DNA of 64,000 bases from JOPF133 sp052144935. Lineage in GTDB: Bacteria > Acidobacteriota > Terriglobia > Bryobacterales > Bryobacteraceae. How positions within the stretch are numbered: position 1 is the stretch's first letter; every line of letters begins with the position of its first letter. The translations under genes were made by a program, and so were the position numbers. The stretch lies in NCBI GenBank assembly GCA_052144935.1, contig JBKQPR010000370.1, positions 70,072 to 134,071 of the forward strand. Reading direction: 5' to 3'. Shown here piece by piece: positions 43,554-52,572 of the stretch. The notes beneath the pieces were generated by a model, which did no database searches, was not told where the DNA came from, and saw nothing but the letters and a program-made list of their open reading frames with translations.

Positions 43554-43783
43554 CTAATCTCCTTTGCGGTATCGAAGCCCGTATCGCGGTCGGACCTTCG
43601 TCTGGCCGCCATGCTGGCCTTTAGAAAGGTTCTTGCCCGATCCTGGGCCTGGGCGTATGAGGGCGCCAATCCGTGGTCCCCGTGATCGGTCGACCAGTAA
43701 AACTCGTCATGGTGGTTCTTTTCGTAGACGGTATACTGCGCCTGGTTCCCCGCGGGGTCGATAAATGTGAACGACTGGCTCAC
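43550..43783 (-). CDS. Small conserved-looking protein upstream of RRM gene
   Basis: 77 residues: FTFIDPAGNQAQYTVYEKNHHDEFYW (in part), then LAPSYAQAQDRARTFLKA. It is acidic and soluble with no membrane segment. It overlaps the RRM start, so both are on one transcript. No family is recognised. Confidence 0.6.
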   Translation of the reverse strand: MSQSFTFIDPAGNQAQYTVYEKNHHDEFYWSTDHGDHGLAPSYAQAQDRARTFLKASMAARRRSDRDTGFDTAKEIR

Positions 43784-44020
43784 GATCGCCTGATTCCTTA
43801 AAGGGTGCTCCCTGCGGCGCCCCTTGGTCTCTCACTTACAACTACAGGCTGCCGGGGTTGTGATCCCGCCGCGGCCGGAATGAGTGTAGTAATCAGTACA
43901 TACTGCATCATCCCTGTAAGAACTAGCCGCCAACGCCGTACGGCTTCTAAACCCTTTAGGATTCCAATGTAAGTATAACAGTTCCAGTTCCTGAAAGTCT
44001 GTTATTGTTGAAAAGGAATA

Positions 44021-44308
44021 TTGGAGTATCGCGTTGAGCCGCTGGATGCTCCCGAGGAGGTTGCCCTTACGCAGCGATTCATGGCGCAACTCAGCAGTCC
44101 TGTCGATAAGACCGAGTTCGAAAGATCCTGGCGCAGCGATCCGGCTCTGCCTACGGAACCGAAAGTGGACTTTCTCTTCGCCGGACAAACCGTCTCGGCC
44201 GTCGTGCATTCGGAGTTTGCCGGACAATGGCCTTCGGCCAGTTTCCACCGGACTTTCAGCGCCGCCATCCGGCGGCTCAACCACGCCTGCAACATCCGCT
44301 GGCTTTGA
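44021..44308 (+). CDS. Hypothetical protein, 95 residues
   Basis: Frame from a TTG at 44021 preceded by AAAAGGAATA. Codon choice is GC3-rich throughout, as in real genes of this genome. The product is mixed (VDFLFAGQTVSAVVHSEFAGQWPSAS) and soluble. No homologue is recognised. The start codon is uncertain. Confidence 0.5.
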   Translation: MEYRVEPLDAPEEVALTQRFMAQLSSPVDKTEFERSWRSDPALPTEPKVDFLFAGQTVSAVVHSEFAGQWPSASFHRTFSAAIRRLNHACNIRWL

Positions 44309-44482
44309 ATCAGTAAGTTACGAACCGGGTTTTCCCGGGTTTGCACTCCGGTTGACAATGAGTTGAAACTGCGCTAGATTAGTAAGCGACTGAGCACTCC
44401 CGCCCAATCTACAGTTGGTTTGAACTAAGTCGGACCACCTGAGTTCCCCTTCTTAGCCTAGCCAATTCGGGAAAGGGCGACC

Positions 44483-44656
44483 ATGCTTCCCAACGGCATC
44501 CCAGTTCATTCGATTCACACGATCCTCCTCTGGCTTTTCACGGCTTGCCTCTGCACCTTGTCCGGGGATTGGACAGACCTCAGGATCCCCGCGCTCCCGG
44601 TCGATTCCCAGCCCGAAATGCCCGGCCGCGGGTTCCCGGAAGACTTCTGTTACTGA
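44483..44656 (+). CDS. Small ORF, 57 residues, possibly exported
   Basis: ATG-TGA frame with a hydrophobic run (TILLWLFTACLCTLSG) that could be a signal peptide, then a polar Pro-rich tail. It ends just before the next gene, but no ribosome site is strong. Low confidence. Confidence 0.3.
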   Translation: MLPNGIPVHSIHTILLWLFTACLCTLSGDWTDLRIPALPVDSQPEMPGRGFPEDFCY

Positions 44657-44672
44657 GGAAAGGGTGGATTCC

Positions 44673-45086
44673 ATGGCAGCTCTAGCGTGTCAACCGGGCA
44701 CAATCTTAGTGGAGGCGGGCGCGATCCTGCCGGCTGGCGTGTTGCTGCAGCCTGGCGCGCTTTCCCAGGATTGGAGATCGCTGGCGGACCTCGACCGGAT
44801 TGGCCTTGCCTCAGCGGTCGCCAAGGCTGGCTGGACGTTCTTTTATATGGCCGGCGTAGTAGCGAAACACGCCTTTGGCTGGAGCCAGGAAAAGCGGGTG
44901 CGCGCCGCACTGGGGCGCGTCGTTCAAGATGTGCAAGCTCAGAATTGCAATTGCGTGGAGATTACACGCCTCCGGGATAAGTCCTTTTTGGGCCTGCCTT
45001 ACGTGAAAATCACCGCGCACGCGCGCCATATTCAAGCAGGAAGCCAGTTTCGCGATCCACCCGAGAGATCGCCTCATGCCATTTGA
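44673..45086 (+). CDS. Conserved acidobacterial hypothetical protein
   Basis: 137 residues. It has a hydrophobic N-terminal part, then AGWTFFYMAGVVAKHAFGW, and a core FNCVEIT-like segment (NCNCVEITRLRDKSFLGLPYVKITAHARHIQ, shown broken). The latter part is a pattern I associate with acidobacterial proteins of unknown function. The ATG at 44673 follows an AAAGGGTG site; a GTG nine bases earlier is an alternative. It overlaps the next gene by 11 bp, pointing to a two-gene unit. Confidence 0.65.
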   Translation: MAALACQPGTILVEAGAILPAGVLLQPGALSQDWRSLADLDRIGLASAVAKAGWTFFYMAGVVAKHAFGWSQEKRVRAALGRVVQDVQAQNCNCVEITRLRDKSFLGLPYVKITAHARHIQAGSQFRDPPERSPHAI

Positions 45087-45384
45087 GAATCGCCACGGAA
45101 ACCGCTCTTTCACGGTGATCTCGATTGGCAACAATGCCCCGGCGGCCTCGGGCGTCTACGGACTCTCCAATGCGAGTCAATGGCTTTACGTCGGGGAAAC
45201 CTACAACATTCAGGCCGAGTTGCTCAAACACTTGCAACGTCCGGCCCCGTTCTTGCGGGAGCATTACCCGTCGGGATTCACTTACGAGCTGAGCTCCGCG
45301 GAGAGCCGCATTGAGCGCCGGAAGCAACTCGTCTCCGAGTTCGATCCCATTGGAAACCGGCTCTTGGAAGAACCCTCGAAGTAG
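45076..45384 (+). CDS. GIY-YIG-like small protein
   Basis: 102 residues containing ASGVYGLSNASQWLYVGETYNIQAELLKHL (written here in the order GVYGLSN, WLYVGET, NIQAELLKHL). This matches a GIY-YIG nuclease start with the usual 10-11 residue gap and Arg/Gln helix, though the catalytic Arg is replaced by Gln. The C-terminus is short. It may be a degenerate or regulatory GIY-YIG domain. It overlaps the upstream gene. Confidence 0.6.
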   Translation: MPFENRHGNRSFTVISIGNNAPAASGVYGLSNASQWLYVGETYNIQAELLKHLQRPAPFLREHYPSGFTYELSSAESRIERRKQLVSEFDPIGNRLLEEPSK

Positions 45385-45589
45385 AGCTACCGTGGCACAG
45401 GCGGGGTGGGGTGCCCTCTGGGCCCTGGGCCCGCCCTGCCGGGTCCCGCCTCGTCTTCGCCCCAGTATAGGGCAGGCAGCCCTCTGGGCCCGCTCGCCCC
45501 GCGCCTTGCACAACCGGCAGTACCGCTCTGCCGGTCCGGGGCCTCGCGAGCGGGCCCCGGATTCATATCAAGCGCCGCGGCGCCTCCGG

Positions 45590-45877
45590 CTAATAGCGCT
45601 TTCGACCGAAGCCGCCGCCGCCCGCCCGCTCGGTCTTTGGACGGGCCTCGTTGACGCTCAGCGCCCGGCCATCGAAGTCCTTGCCGTTTAAGGCGGCGAT
45701 GGCCTTCTCGCCCTCGCCATCGTTGCTCATTTCGACGAATCCGAATCCTCTGGGCTGGCCCGTGTCGCGATCGGTGACGATGTTGACGCGCCCAACCGTG
45801 CCGTGAGTTTCAAACAGGGAACGGACAGAATCCTCCGTTGCTTGGAAGTTGAGATTTCCTACGTAAATGTTCTTCAT
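45590..45877 (-). CDS. RRM-type RNA-binding protein (second copy)
   Basis: 95 residues with RNP2 NIYVGNL and RNP1 QPRGFGFVEM, plus a Gly/Arg tail (RAGGGGFGRKRY). About 45-50% identical by eye to the RRM protein at 43266-43553. A long, moderately AT-rich 5' region precedes it, as in cold-shock-like genes. A solitary ATG at 45875-45877 starts it. Confidence 0.9.
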   Translation of the reverse strand: MKNIYVGNLNFQATEDSVRSLFETHGTVGRVNIVTDRDTGQPRGFGFVEMSNDGEGEKAIAALNGKDFDGRALSVNEARPKTERAGGGGFGRKRY

Positions 45878-46131
45878 GTTCTAAAAACGTCCTTTTCTGA
45901 CTTGAAGGCGGCTAATTGGGAGGTGGACTGATTCAGCAGAAACTGCTAGAAAGGTCGGCCTTGAATCGGCGGGAGCATCAAATCCAGTCATTAGTATACC
46001 ACCAACGATATCTGCTAGGATAGAGGTATACATCTCTAACCGTTACGGATTTGGCCCGGCGCCGAACAGGCCCGGAAGAAGCGTCGTTGAATCAGAAGGG
46101 GAAACAGCCTGAAAGGAGAGCAGGCGTACCG

Positions 46132-46437
46132 ATGCTATATGACAGCACAAAAGTTCTTTTGCGCGGCATTCTGCTGTCGCTGCAGAACTCTGGCAAGATC
46201 GGATGGGAGGATCAGTCGGAATCCGCCGGCCAATGCTCCTACGAAATGCACCAGATGGCCCGGCCGCTGTACAAGGGGTACCGGACCGATCCCGTGAATA
46301 AGGCGCCCATGCTTGTGCCGGTTTCCGAAAGGGCCGCCCGTGCCGTACCTCACGTGAAGTCGATGGTGCGCGCCATCCGGCGCAGGGACCAGGTCGCCGC
46401 GGTAGAGAGCGGCAAGGCCGCGCTCGCCGAGATGTGA
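46132..46437 (+). CDS. Hypothetical protein, ~101 residues
   Basis: From ATG 46132: MLYDSTKVLLRGILLSLQNS, SYEMHQMARPLYKGYR and a basic helical tail. An AAAGGAG lies ~14-18 bases upstream. A TTG at 46051 would extend the N-terminus with low-complexity residues. No family is recognised, but the amphipathic helices and codon use favour a real gene. Confidence 0.5.
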   Translation: MLYDSTKVLLRGILLSLQNSGKIGWEDQSESAGQCSYEMHQMARPLYKGYRTDPVNKAPMLVPVSERAARAVPHVKSMVRAIRRRDQVAAVESGKAALAEM

Positions 46438-47132
46438 CGCCCGCCTTATTAAGAGCCGCAAAACCAGCCGCGCGGCCAGCGCCCCGTGGCACCGGACGCG
46501 TTCGGCCGTTTTCGCCGCCATCACTTCCCCGCCAGACTCAACCCGAGCTGGCGGCCCGGCCCACGGAAAGCCCCGCAGCCGCGCGCAGCGCTTCCCGAAT
46601 CGCGGCATCCACGCCACACCGAACTCCGGCCCGATGCCGTTCTTGGTTGCCTGACGTGGCCTGCCGGGAGTGACGCTGGAAGCTCTTCAGAGCGCCGGCT
46701 TCCGGGCCAAATCGTGCTGCGCCGAAATGACGGGCGAAGGCCAGCCAGACCGCTGGTTCCGCAGCTTCCACCTGCCGGAAACCGGGCAGACACACTGCTA
46801 TTTTCGAAGCCCCATCCAAGTCCGCCGTAGCGGAAGCCGATCGGCGTGCGCGCATCCCGTTCACGGAGAATTGTGGAAGTCATGGAGTTGACTCCGGAAA
46901 TGGTTGAGCGGTAAGCGCCGCTCACCCGCGTGCGGCTCGCTCCCGTTGCGGCGCATCCGGCGGCTGGCGCCGTCCCCCTCTCCACGACCTTCGCGCAAAA
47001 CCGCACCGTCAGATCGTCTGTGCCCCCATTTGTTTCCAATGGCTTACAAGGGTTATTTTTTGAGGTTCTTGGGGGCAAATCCTCGTTCAAACCGGCCCGG
47101 CCCGGCGGCCCTGTTAAAATCAGCCCTGTCGG
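46438..47132. other. 695-bp stretch without recognisable gene
   Basis: Several overlapping open frames exist on both strands. None shows a motif or consistent codon pattern that I can support. No RNA gene or strong repeat was recognised. Confidence 0.45.
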
Positions 47133-48038
47133 ATGACCTACGCATTTGGACCCTTCCGTTACGATGCGGAACAGCGCTTGCTGTTCCGTGGGGACGAACT
47201 GGTGCCTTTGGCGCCGAAGGCGCTCGAAACCCTCCATGTCCTGCTGGAGCGCCGGGGTTCGGTCGTTGAAAAGTCCGATCTGATGAAGTTGGTATGGCCG
47301 GACACCACCGTGGAGGAAGTCGGGCTGGCGCGCAATATTTCCCTGCTGCGGAAGGCCCTGGAGGACGAATCCGAAGAGCACCCCTACATCGAAACCATCC
47401 CTCGCCGCGGATACCGTTTCGTGGCGCAGGTGCCCACGCCTCCGCCGGCCAGTTCGCCCCCCGCACCGCACGCCGCGCCGCCCCCACATCCGCCGGGCCC
47501 AGAGGGCACCGGGCCCAGAGGGCGCCGGGACCAGAGGGCGCCCCGGCGCTGGCTATTGTGGATTCTGCACGTTTGCGTCCTGGCCGCCGCCTTGGTGTAC
47601 TACCAGTCTTACGTACCTTCCAGGTACCTGCCAAAAGGCCACCGCTCCGCCAGCCTGGCAGTGGTTCCGTTCGAGTGCCTTTGTCCAGGCATGGACGGCT
47701 CCGGGTTTTCGCAAGGCTTCAACGAAGTGCTGGTGGCCGACCTGTCGAAACTGAGCGGCGTGCAGGTGATCTCTCCCAGCACCGTCCGCCGCCACCAGCG
47801 GATGGGCGTCTCGATGGGGCTGATGGGGCGTCTGCTGGGTTTGGATGTCCTGGTTGAAGGGACCGTTCAGAAGCTGGACCAACGGCTCCGGATTACCGCG
47901 CGGCTGGTGGACGTGCATACGGGCAGGCTGGTCTGGGCGGAGACTTACGATGCGCGCTCCGATGATCCCGGCGCGGCCCAGGATGTGGTGGCGCAGGCCG
48001 TGGCGGCGGAGGTCGGCAAGCGGCTGAGCGGCCCTTAA
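47133..48038 (+). CDS. CadC-like membrane transcriptional regulator
   Basis: 301 residues. Residues 1-100 are an OmpR/PhoB-type winged helix (FGPFRYDAEQRLLFRGDELV, LMKLVWPDTTVEEVGLARNISLLRKAL, IETIPRRGYRFVA). A Pro-rich linker with an in-frame GGGCCC-type element (PGPEGTGPRGRRDQRAPR) leads to one membrane helix (LLWILHVCVLAAALVYY). The periplasmic part has a TolB-N-like block (SLAVVPFECL, FSQGFNEVLVADLSKL, GLDVLVEGTVQKLDQRLRITARLVD in pieces). Such proteins sense envelope conditions and bind DNA while membrane-bound. Target genes are unknown. Confidence 0.85.
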   Translation: MTYAFGPFRYDAEQRLLFRGDELVPLAPKALETLHVLLERRGSVVEKSDLMKLVWPDTTVEEVGLARNISLLRKALEDESEEHPYIETIPRRGYRFVAQVPTPPPASSPPAPHAAPPPHPPGPEGTGPRGRRDQRAPRRWLLWILHVCVLAAALVYYQSYVPSRYLPKGHRSASLAVVPFECLCPGMDGSGFSQGFNEVLVADLSKLSGVQVISPSTVRRHQRMGVSMGLMGRLLGLDVLVEGTVQKLDQRLRITARLVDVHTGRLVWAETYDARSDDPGAAQDVVAQAVAAEVGKRLSGP

Positions 48039-48109
48039 AAATTCGCGAAGAGTTTCCGAGTGATTTCCGAAGCTTCTTTCACGCCTCATCGGCGCATGCT
48101 GGAATTGCC

Positions 48110-48892
48110 ATGATTGCATTCGCAAGATTCACCTGGCAGGTTGCCGTAGCCGGTCGTTGGACCGCTCGGATCCTGGGGACTCTGATGTTCCTCTTCCTGC
48201 TCGCCTTCGTCTTCGGAGAAGGTCCTCCGCCGCTCGCGCGTATGACCGCCCGGGAACAACTCTACTGGCTGGGCATGGGCGCCTTGTTCCTGGGGCTGAT
48301 CCTGGCCTGGTTTTGGGAGGGATGGGGCGGTCTGCTGTCGCTATTGGGATGGGGATTCCTGGCGGTTCTCGCCGGGAAGCCGGTCTGGAACCTGCTGTTT
48401 TCGATCCCGGCAGCCATCGGGTTGCTCCATCTCCTGTGCTGGTGGCGGCTGCGCGGTCCGGCGCCGCCACCGGCCGGGGTCCCCAAAACCATCCTCTTTC
48501 TACTGGCGCCTCTGGCGGCTTTCCTGCTGCTTTGCGCCAATGAGATCTTCGGCCAGCCACCCCTCATGGCAGGGGCCGGCCAGCCACCGTCCGAACTGAT
48601 GGGAACGTGGTACGGGAACGATGCCATCCCCATGGTGTTCACCATCGCTCCCGATGGGTCGGTCTCGGGCGCGGTGGGCGAACGGCCGCTGACTGATGGC
48701 CGGCTGGTGCCGAACCGAAGCTGGTTTGGCCGGCTGATGCACTGGCGGACCGATTACCTGATTCGAGGCGCGTTAGCTCAGGGCAACCGCTTTATGGCGC
48801 CCCTGATCCTCCGTGGATCGGAGCTGGACGGGACCCTGTTCCCTTCCCATCCAGCCGCGAAGCCGCTCCAGATGATGCTCAAGAAGCGCTGA
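48110..48892 (+). CDS. Membrane protein of unknown function
   Basis: 260 residues. Four or five hydrophobic segments occupy residues 20-150 (ILGTLMFLFLLAFVFG, WLGMGALFLGLILAWFW, LLSLLGWGFLAVLAG, ILFLLAPLAAFLLLCA). A soluble C-terminal part of ~100 residues starts LMGTWYGNDAIPMVFTIAPDG and looks like a small beta domain that could bind lipid or ligand. It lies 70 bp after the CadC-like gene and may be co-transcribed. No family name assigned. Confidence 0.65.
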   Translation: MIAFARFTWQVAVAGRWTARILGTLMFLFLLAFVFGEGPPPLARMTAREQLYWLGMGALFLGLILAWFWEGWGGLLSLLGWGFLAVLAGKPVWNLLFSIPAAIGLLHLLCWWRLRGPAPPPAGVPKTILFLLAPLAAFLLLCANEIFGQPPLMAGAGQPPSELMGTWYGNDAIPMVFTIAPDGSVSGAVGERPLTDGRLVPNRSWFGRLMHWRTDYLIRGALAQGNRFMAPLILRGSELDGTLFPSHPAAKPLQMMLKKR

Positions 48893-49390
48893 GCCGGCTG
48901 GCCAAGAACTGCGTCAGGCGGCGCCAGCCATCCACGGCCGAACTCTGGTGGAATCTGGGGCGGTAGCCGGCGTGGAAAGCGTGCCCCGCTTCGGGATACA
49001 ACACCGCGGCATCCGAATCGGACAGCACCTGGCCGTCCGGCACTCGCGGGACCGCCTTCGTTAAGATCTCCTGACATCGGTCATCCCCGAGACATCCGCC
49101 TGCCGCACGTGCAACTCCGTGGCGATCGCCAAATACCCCAGCTTGGCCAGCCGCCGGCAGGGGTCGCGAATGGTATTCGTGTAGGCCGAAGATCTCCGAC
49201 ACCACCGGAATCACCGGGAACTTACCGCCCTTCGATGGCACACCGCGATAGGTCGGCAGCTCGCCATCGGCCACCGGATTCCTCACCTCGCCGGCATCCA
49301 GCCCTTCCGCACCCGGTGAATGGCCTGCTCGTTCCGCGGCTGAGTGGCCGGCGCAAACCCCGCTGCCGGAGTGGTCCCCGGAAAACTCAT
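48879..49390 (-). pseudogene. Dienelactone hydrolase pseudogene, catalytic centre deleted
   Basis: The start MSFPGTTPAAGFAPATQP is in one frame. After a frameshift come VADGELPTYRG, GGKFPVIPVVSEIFGLHEY and, in another frame again, DPCRRLAKLGYLAIATELHVRQADVSGM. After a further shift follow QEILTKAVPRVPDGQVLSDSDAAV and then HAFHAGYRPRFHQSSAVDGWRRL. The block between DAAV and HAF, normally ~90 residues with the catalytic Cys and Asp, is gone. Multiple frameshifts and this deletion show a dead gene. Confidence 0.82.
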
Positions 49391-49498
49391 CGAGATACGC
49401 CTCCTCCAGCCGGTTTTACCGTGGGCCTGCGTGGTGCGCACCGGGTGACGGGTGCCGGGTCCTAGACTGGCTGAGCCGTCGTTATACTTCGGAACATC

Positions 49499-49741
49499 AT
49501 GGACAGCGGCAAGTTCGTGCTCCGGTTCTTCCCCTCGCTTACCGAGTTCGCTTTCCTCGCGCCCGCTCACCTGCTGTTATTCGTGATGCCCGGCACCCGG
49601 GTCGCCGCGCGGTTACCTCGAAGTGCTCCGCAAACCGATCTTCTCCGTGGCCGACAGCCGCATGCCCAACCTCCGCGGCTCCTCCCCCAGCCGATTCTAC
49701 CGTGGGCGGGTTGCGCTCGGAGCACTGGGTCTCGCGATGAT
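49499..49741 (+). pseudogene. Fused membrane-protein / glycosyltransferase-87 fragments
   Basis: MDSGKFVLRFFPSLTEFAFLAP opens like a polytopic membrane protein. From ~49600 the DNA is ~90% identical over ~78 bp to 52083-52158, inside the GT87 gene. In the corresponding frame it reads GYLEVLRKPIFSVADSRMPNLRG. Sequence homology stops near 49680. Confidence 0.65.
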
Positions 49742-49861
49742 TCGCTAACGCCGCCAAGCGCCGTGGCAGCGTGGACAGCGGCTTGATGCTAACCTCAGAT
49801 AACTGATTGCTGTTGACCCTCGCAAGCCTGTCTTACCTTATACTGCTCGGCGTAATATATA

Positions 49862-50914
49862 ATGAAAATTGTGGCAACTATGCGTAAGCCAGGAAAACGC
49901 GACGCAGGACGGCCGATCCCACAGATCAACGTCAGGGCCACGGTATTTACCGCCATTTCTGTGCTCATCACAATTCTGTGGCCAGCATTTCCAGGGGCGA
50001 TTCCCTTTCTTCGGTGGGACATGTGGGTGTGGTTCATTTGCTGCGGTGTGGTGCTACTTTCGGTCGCTCGATTTTCCATCCGTCATCCAGTGCCGGTACC
50101 AGAAGTCTGGTTGTTGTTGTTCCCCTTTTTATTTGGATTTTTCTTTAAAAAGGATATGCCCACCACGAAGGTCGCTTCGGTAGATGAATTGCTGTGGTAC
50201 TTCGATGCCAACTTTGGATACCCTCAGCCTTCCTTGGGGAAACTACTTGCGACGGGGCCGATGCTCTTGATTTGGCGATCCTTGCCGTTGCTCTTCGTGG
50301 TGGTGTATCTGCTACTGCCTGAATCTGCACGGCGCAAGTATTTGGCGGCGATCGCCTGCACCGGTTGTATGATTCTGCCGTTGTACGCCCTGTGTCCCGC
50401 AGCGGGGCCGGTCTATCTTTTTGGGGATCGTTTTCTAGAAGGGTTACTGCCGCAGTTGCAGCACCCGCACAGTATTTACCTTCCCGCTGGGATACTGCTC
50501 AATGCAACGCCAAGCGGCCATGTGGCGTGGGCGCTGCTCTTATTTTGGTTCTGCCGCAATCATTGCCGGACGCTGGTCACTGTGATCTTCGGCCTGTTCG
50601 TAGTTGGAACAATCCTGGCGACGTTGGGATTGGGTGAACATTACGTCATCGACCTGATTCTTTCAGTCCCTTATGCCGCTGGCGTCTGGGCGCTTGTCGG
50701 AAAGCAATGGAAACGGGCCGGGGTGCTGTTGGCAATCGTGGTCGCATGGCTACTGACGTTACGTGAAGGGTGGGCGCTCCCGATACCGCTTCCCTTAGTT
50801 TGGCTGCTGTGTGCTGTGACTATTCTCTCTTCATTGCCCTGGCATGAACTACGGCCGATCCAGGATGAACCGGCAACCGGATCGAAACCAATTGAAGTTT
50901 ATTCGGGGGACTGA
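49862..50914 (+). CDS. PAP2-type membrane phosphatase/transferase (AUR1-like)
   Basis: 350 residues with about eight to ten membrane segments (TAISVLITILWPAFPG, LLFPFLFGFFF, SLPLLFVVVYLLL). Catalytic PAP2 motifs are present: NATPSGHVAWALLLF (PSGH) and GLGEHYVIDLILSVPYAAG (H-x3-D). The layout is like the inositol-phosphorylceramide synthase/PAP2_3 group, so it may transfer or remove lipid-linked phosphate groups. Its codons and GC are lower than flanking genes. The 5' side has a TTGACC ... TATACT pair at ~20-bp spacing and an AT-rich leader. It lies between two remnants of a duplicated GT87-hisA segment, suggesting recent acquisition. Confidence 0.85.
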   Translation: MKIVATMRKPGKRDAGRPIPQINVRATVFTAISVLITILWPAFPGAIPFLRWDMWVWFICCGVVLLSVARFSIRHPVPVPEVWLLLFPFLFGFFFKKDMPTTKVASVDELLWYFDANFGYPQPSLGKLLATGPMLLIWRSLPLLFVVVYLLLPESARRKYLAAIACTGCMILPLYALCPAAGPVYLFGDRFLEGLLPQLQHPHSIYLPAGILLNATPSGHVAWALLLFWFCRNHCRTLVTVIFGLFVVGTILATLGLGEHYVIDLILSVPYAAGVWALVGKQWKRAGVLLAIVVAWLLTLREGWALPIPLPLVWLLCAVTILSSLPWHELRPIQDEPATGSKPIEVYSGD

Positions 50915-51370
50915 TCGTGGAGAGGCCGTTGATCTCGCCGCCAGACCGCGACGGTTTCGCCAATTCGTCGAGGTTCGACTAGCCGGCGTAGAGGGCCATG
51001 CCGAGCGGGTACGGCCGAGGCCGAGGCCGACTTTCGTTTACAGGCGCCTGCTAACCGAAACTATCCTTGGTTCCTACCGGCGCAGCACGTTAGCATCCGG
51101 AAAGATGAGCTCGACAGTCGCAATGATGCCTCCGCGTGCGCTTACGCCGGCGCACGCCCTCAAATGGGTTGCGCCCGGAACGCTGGGGCTCGTCATGCTT
51201 GTCCCGGTGGCGATCGCCGTTCACAGCGGCGTCTGGGGGACTAGCCGGGGGAAATTCCAGAGAGCCGGGAAGGCCGTCCACACTCGCATGCCGTGGCGGA
51301 GGCCCTCGGTCCGCAGCGAGCGGCGCACATCACTTAGAGCCAGCGCGGTCCGCCCGCCTCCCGTGCTATC
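50915..51370. other. Intergenic stretch with hisA fragment and unassigned frames
   Basis: Apart from the hisA-like fragment at 50959-51010, it contains an open frame from 51106 with one hydrophobic segment (TLGLVMLVPVAIAVHSGVW). That frame has no support from a family or ribosome site. Confidence 0.4.
50959..51010 (-). pseudogene. hisA C-terminal fragment
   Basis: On the minus strand it reads LGMALYAG-stop-SNLDELA, matching LGMAIYTGRLSLDELAA at the end of hisA (52527-53231), also at the DNA level (about 52545-52597). An internal stop and lack of the rest show it is a remnant. Confidence 0.7.
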
Positions 51371-52572
51371 GTGGCGGACGAGATTTCCGGTTTTTCGCGT
51401 GCCGAAGTGTTACCGCCGATCCATACCACGCCCATACTAACCCTCGTCCGCAAGAACCGCCCGCTGCTCATCGCCGCCATCGTGCTGCTGTGCCTTCCCG
51501 GAGTGGTGATCAACCTGGGCATGGCGGTGCACTATGCCGATAATGCCATCGACTTCACCCAGTTCTATTCGGCCAGCCGCATGGCGGGCACCGGCCATCT
51601 GTACAACTGGGATGCGCGGCGGCAACTCGAAGCGCGCTATGGCGGTCCCCCGATCCCTGCTGACGCTTCCCAGTGGTGGCCTACGCCTGCGCGGGGTAAG
51701 CTGGATGCCGTTCTTCGCGGCGCGCCTGGTTTGGCTCGGGATCTGTCTGGCAAGCGTGCTGACGTTGGCCGCATGGCGGCCGGGCGCCGACCGCCGCCTG
51801 ATGTTCGCCACGCTGGCCTGGTCCATACCCGTGGGCATTCTGCTGGTGGTGGGCCAGGATACGCCGGTGTGGCTGCTGTTCTTCACCGCCGGCCTGGTGC
51901 TACTGGAAAAAGAGAAGCCCACGCTGGCGGGCGCGGCCTTCGCGATGTGCCTCTCGAAGTACCACCTGGCCGTGGGCCTGCCGGTTCTGCTGGTGGCAAA
52001 GAAGCGCTGGAAGACGCTGGCCGCTGGAGCGGCCGGAGTCGCGGCCCTGCTGGGCGTGCTTCTTGATCGAAGGCCCCGGATGGCCGCGCGCGTATCTCGA
52101 AGTGATCCGCAAACCGATCTTCTCGGTGGCGGACAGCCGCAGGCCCAACCTCCGCGGCGTGGCTTACTGGCTGCCGGCCTCCGCGGCTATCGAGATCGCC
52201 TGCGCCATGCTGGTGGTGGCGTTGCTGTGGAACGCCTGCCGGCGCCGGCAATCTCCGGGTCTGGCCGGCGCCATGGCGGCCGCCAGCGGCCTGGTGCTGG
52301 GCCACCACGCGTATGCCAACGATTGCGTGCTGCTGATTCCGCTGGCCGTGGTCGCCGTCCGGAGTCCCGCCCCGCGATGGCTGAAGATCTGGGGACTCCT
52401 CCTGGTGACTCCGGTGCTCACCCTGTTGCTGGTTTCCCGCGAACCTTATATCGGACAGGCGCTGGTGGTGGGGTTCGCGATCGCCGCGCTGGCATGGGCC
52501 GGCTTCGGCAGCGAACGCCCGGCGCCTCACGACAGCGCCGCCAATTCGTCGAGGCTCAACCGGCCGGTGTAG
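51371..52572 (+). pseudogene. Glycosyltransferase family 87 (DUF2029) gene with two frameshifts
   Basis: Homologous protein is spread over three frames. Frame one gives PLLIAAIVLLCLPGVVINLGMAVHY and DFTQFYSASRMAGTGHLYNWDARRQLEARYGG (in parts). From ~51660 the second frame gives FFAARLVWLGICLASVLTLAAW, GILLVVGQDTPVWLLFF and LSKYHLAVGLPVLL. From ~52060 the third gives IEGPGWPRAYLEVIRKPIFSVADSR and several more membrane helices. Each segment keeps coding character, so the mutations are recent or are sequencing errors. Intact members are polyprenyl-phosphate-mannose-dependent mannosyltransferases. The 3' end overlaps hisA on the other strand by ~45 bp. Confidence 0.75.

Noticed and set aside
47080..47110. 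tRNA T-arm or attachment site ('tcgttcaaacc')
   Set aside because: Only a loose match to a T-loop; no acceptor, D or anticodon arms can be folded around it.
46521..47489. A 322-residue minus-strand protein
   Set aside because: It extends antisense into the CadC-like gene, is Ser/Arg/Gly-rich and shows no motif.
51371..52572. Programmed ribosomal frameshifting in the GT87 gene
   Set aside because: No slippery heptamer or downstream pseudoknot was seen at either shift, and two shifts make it unlikely.
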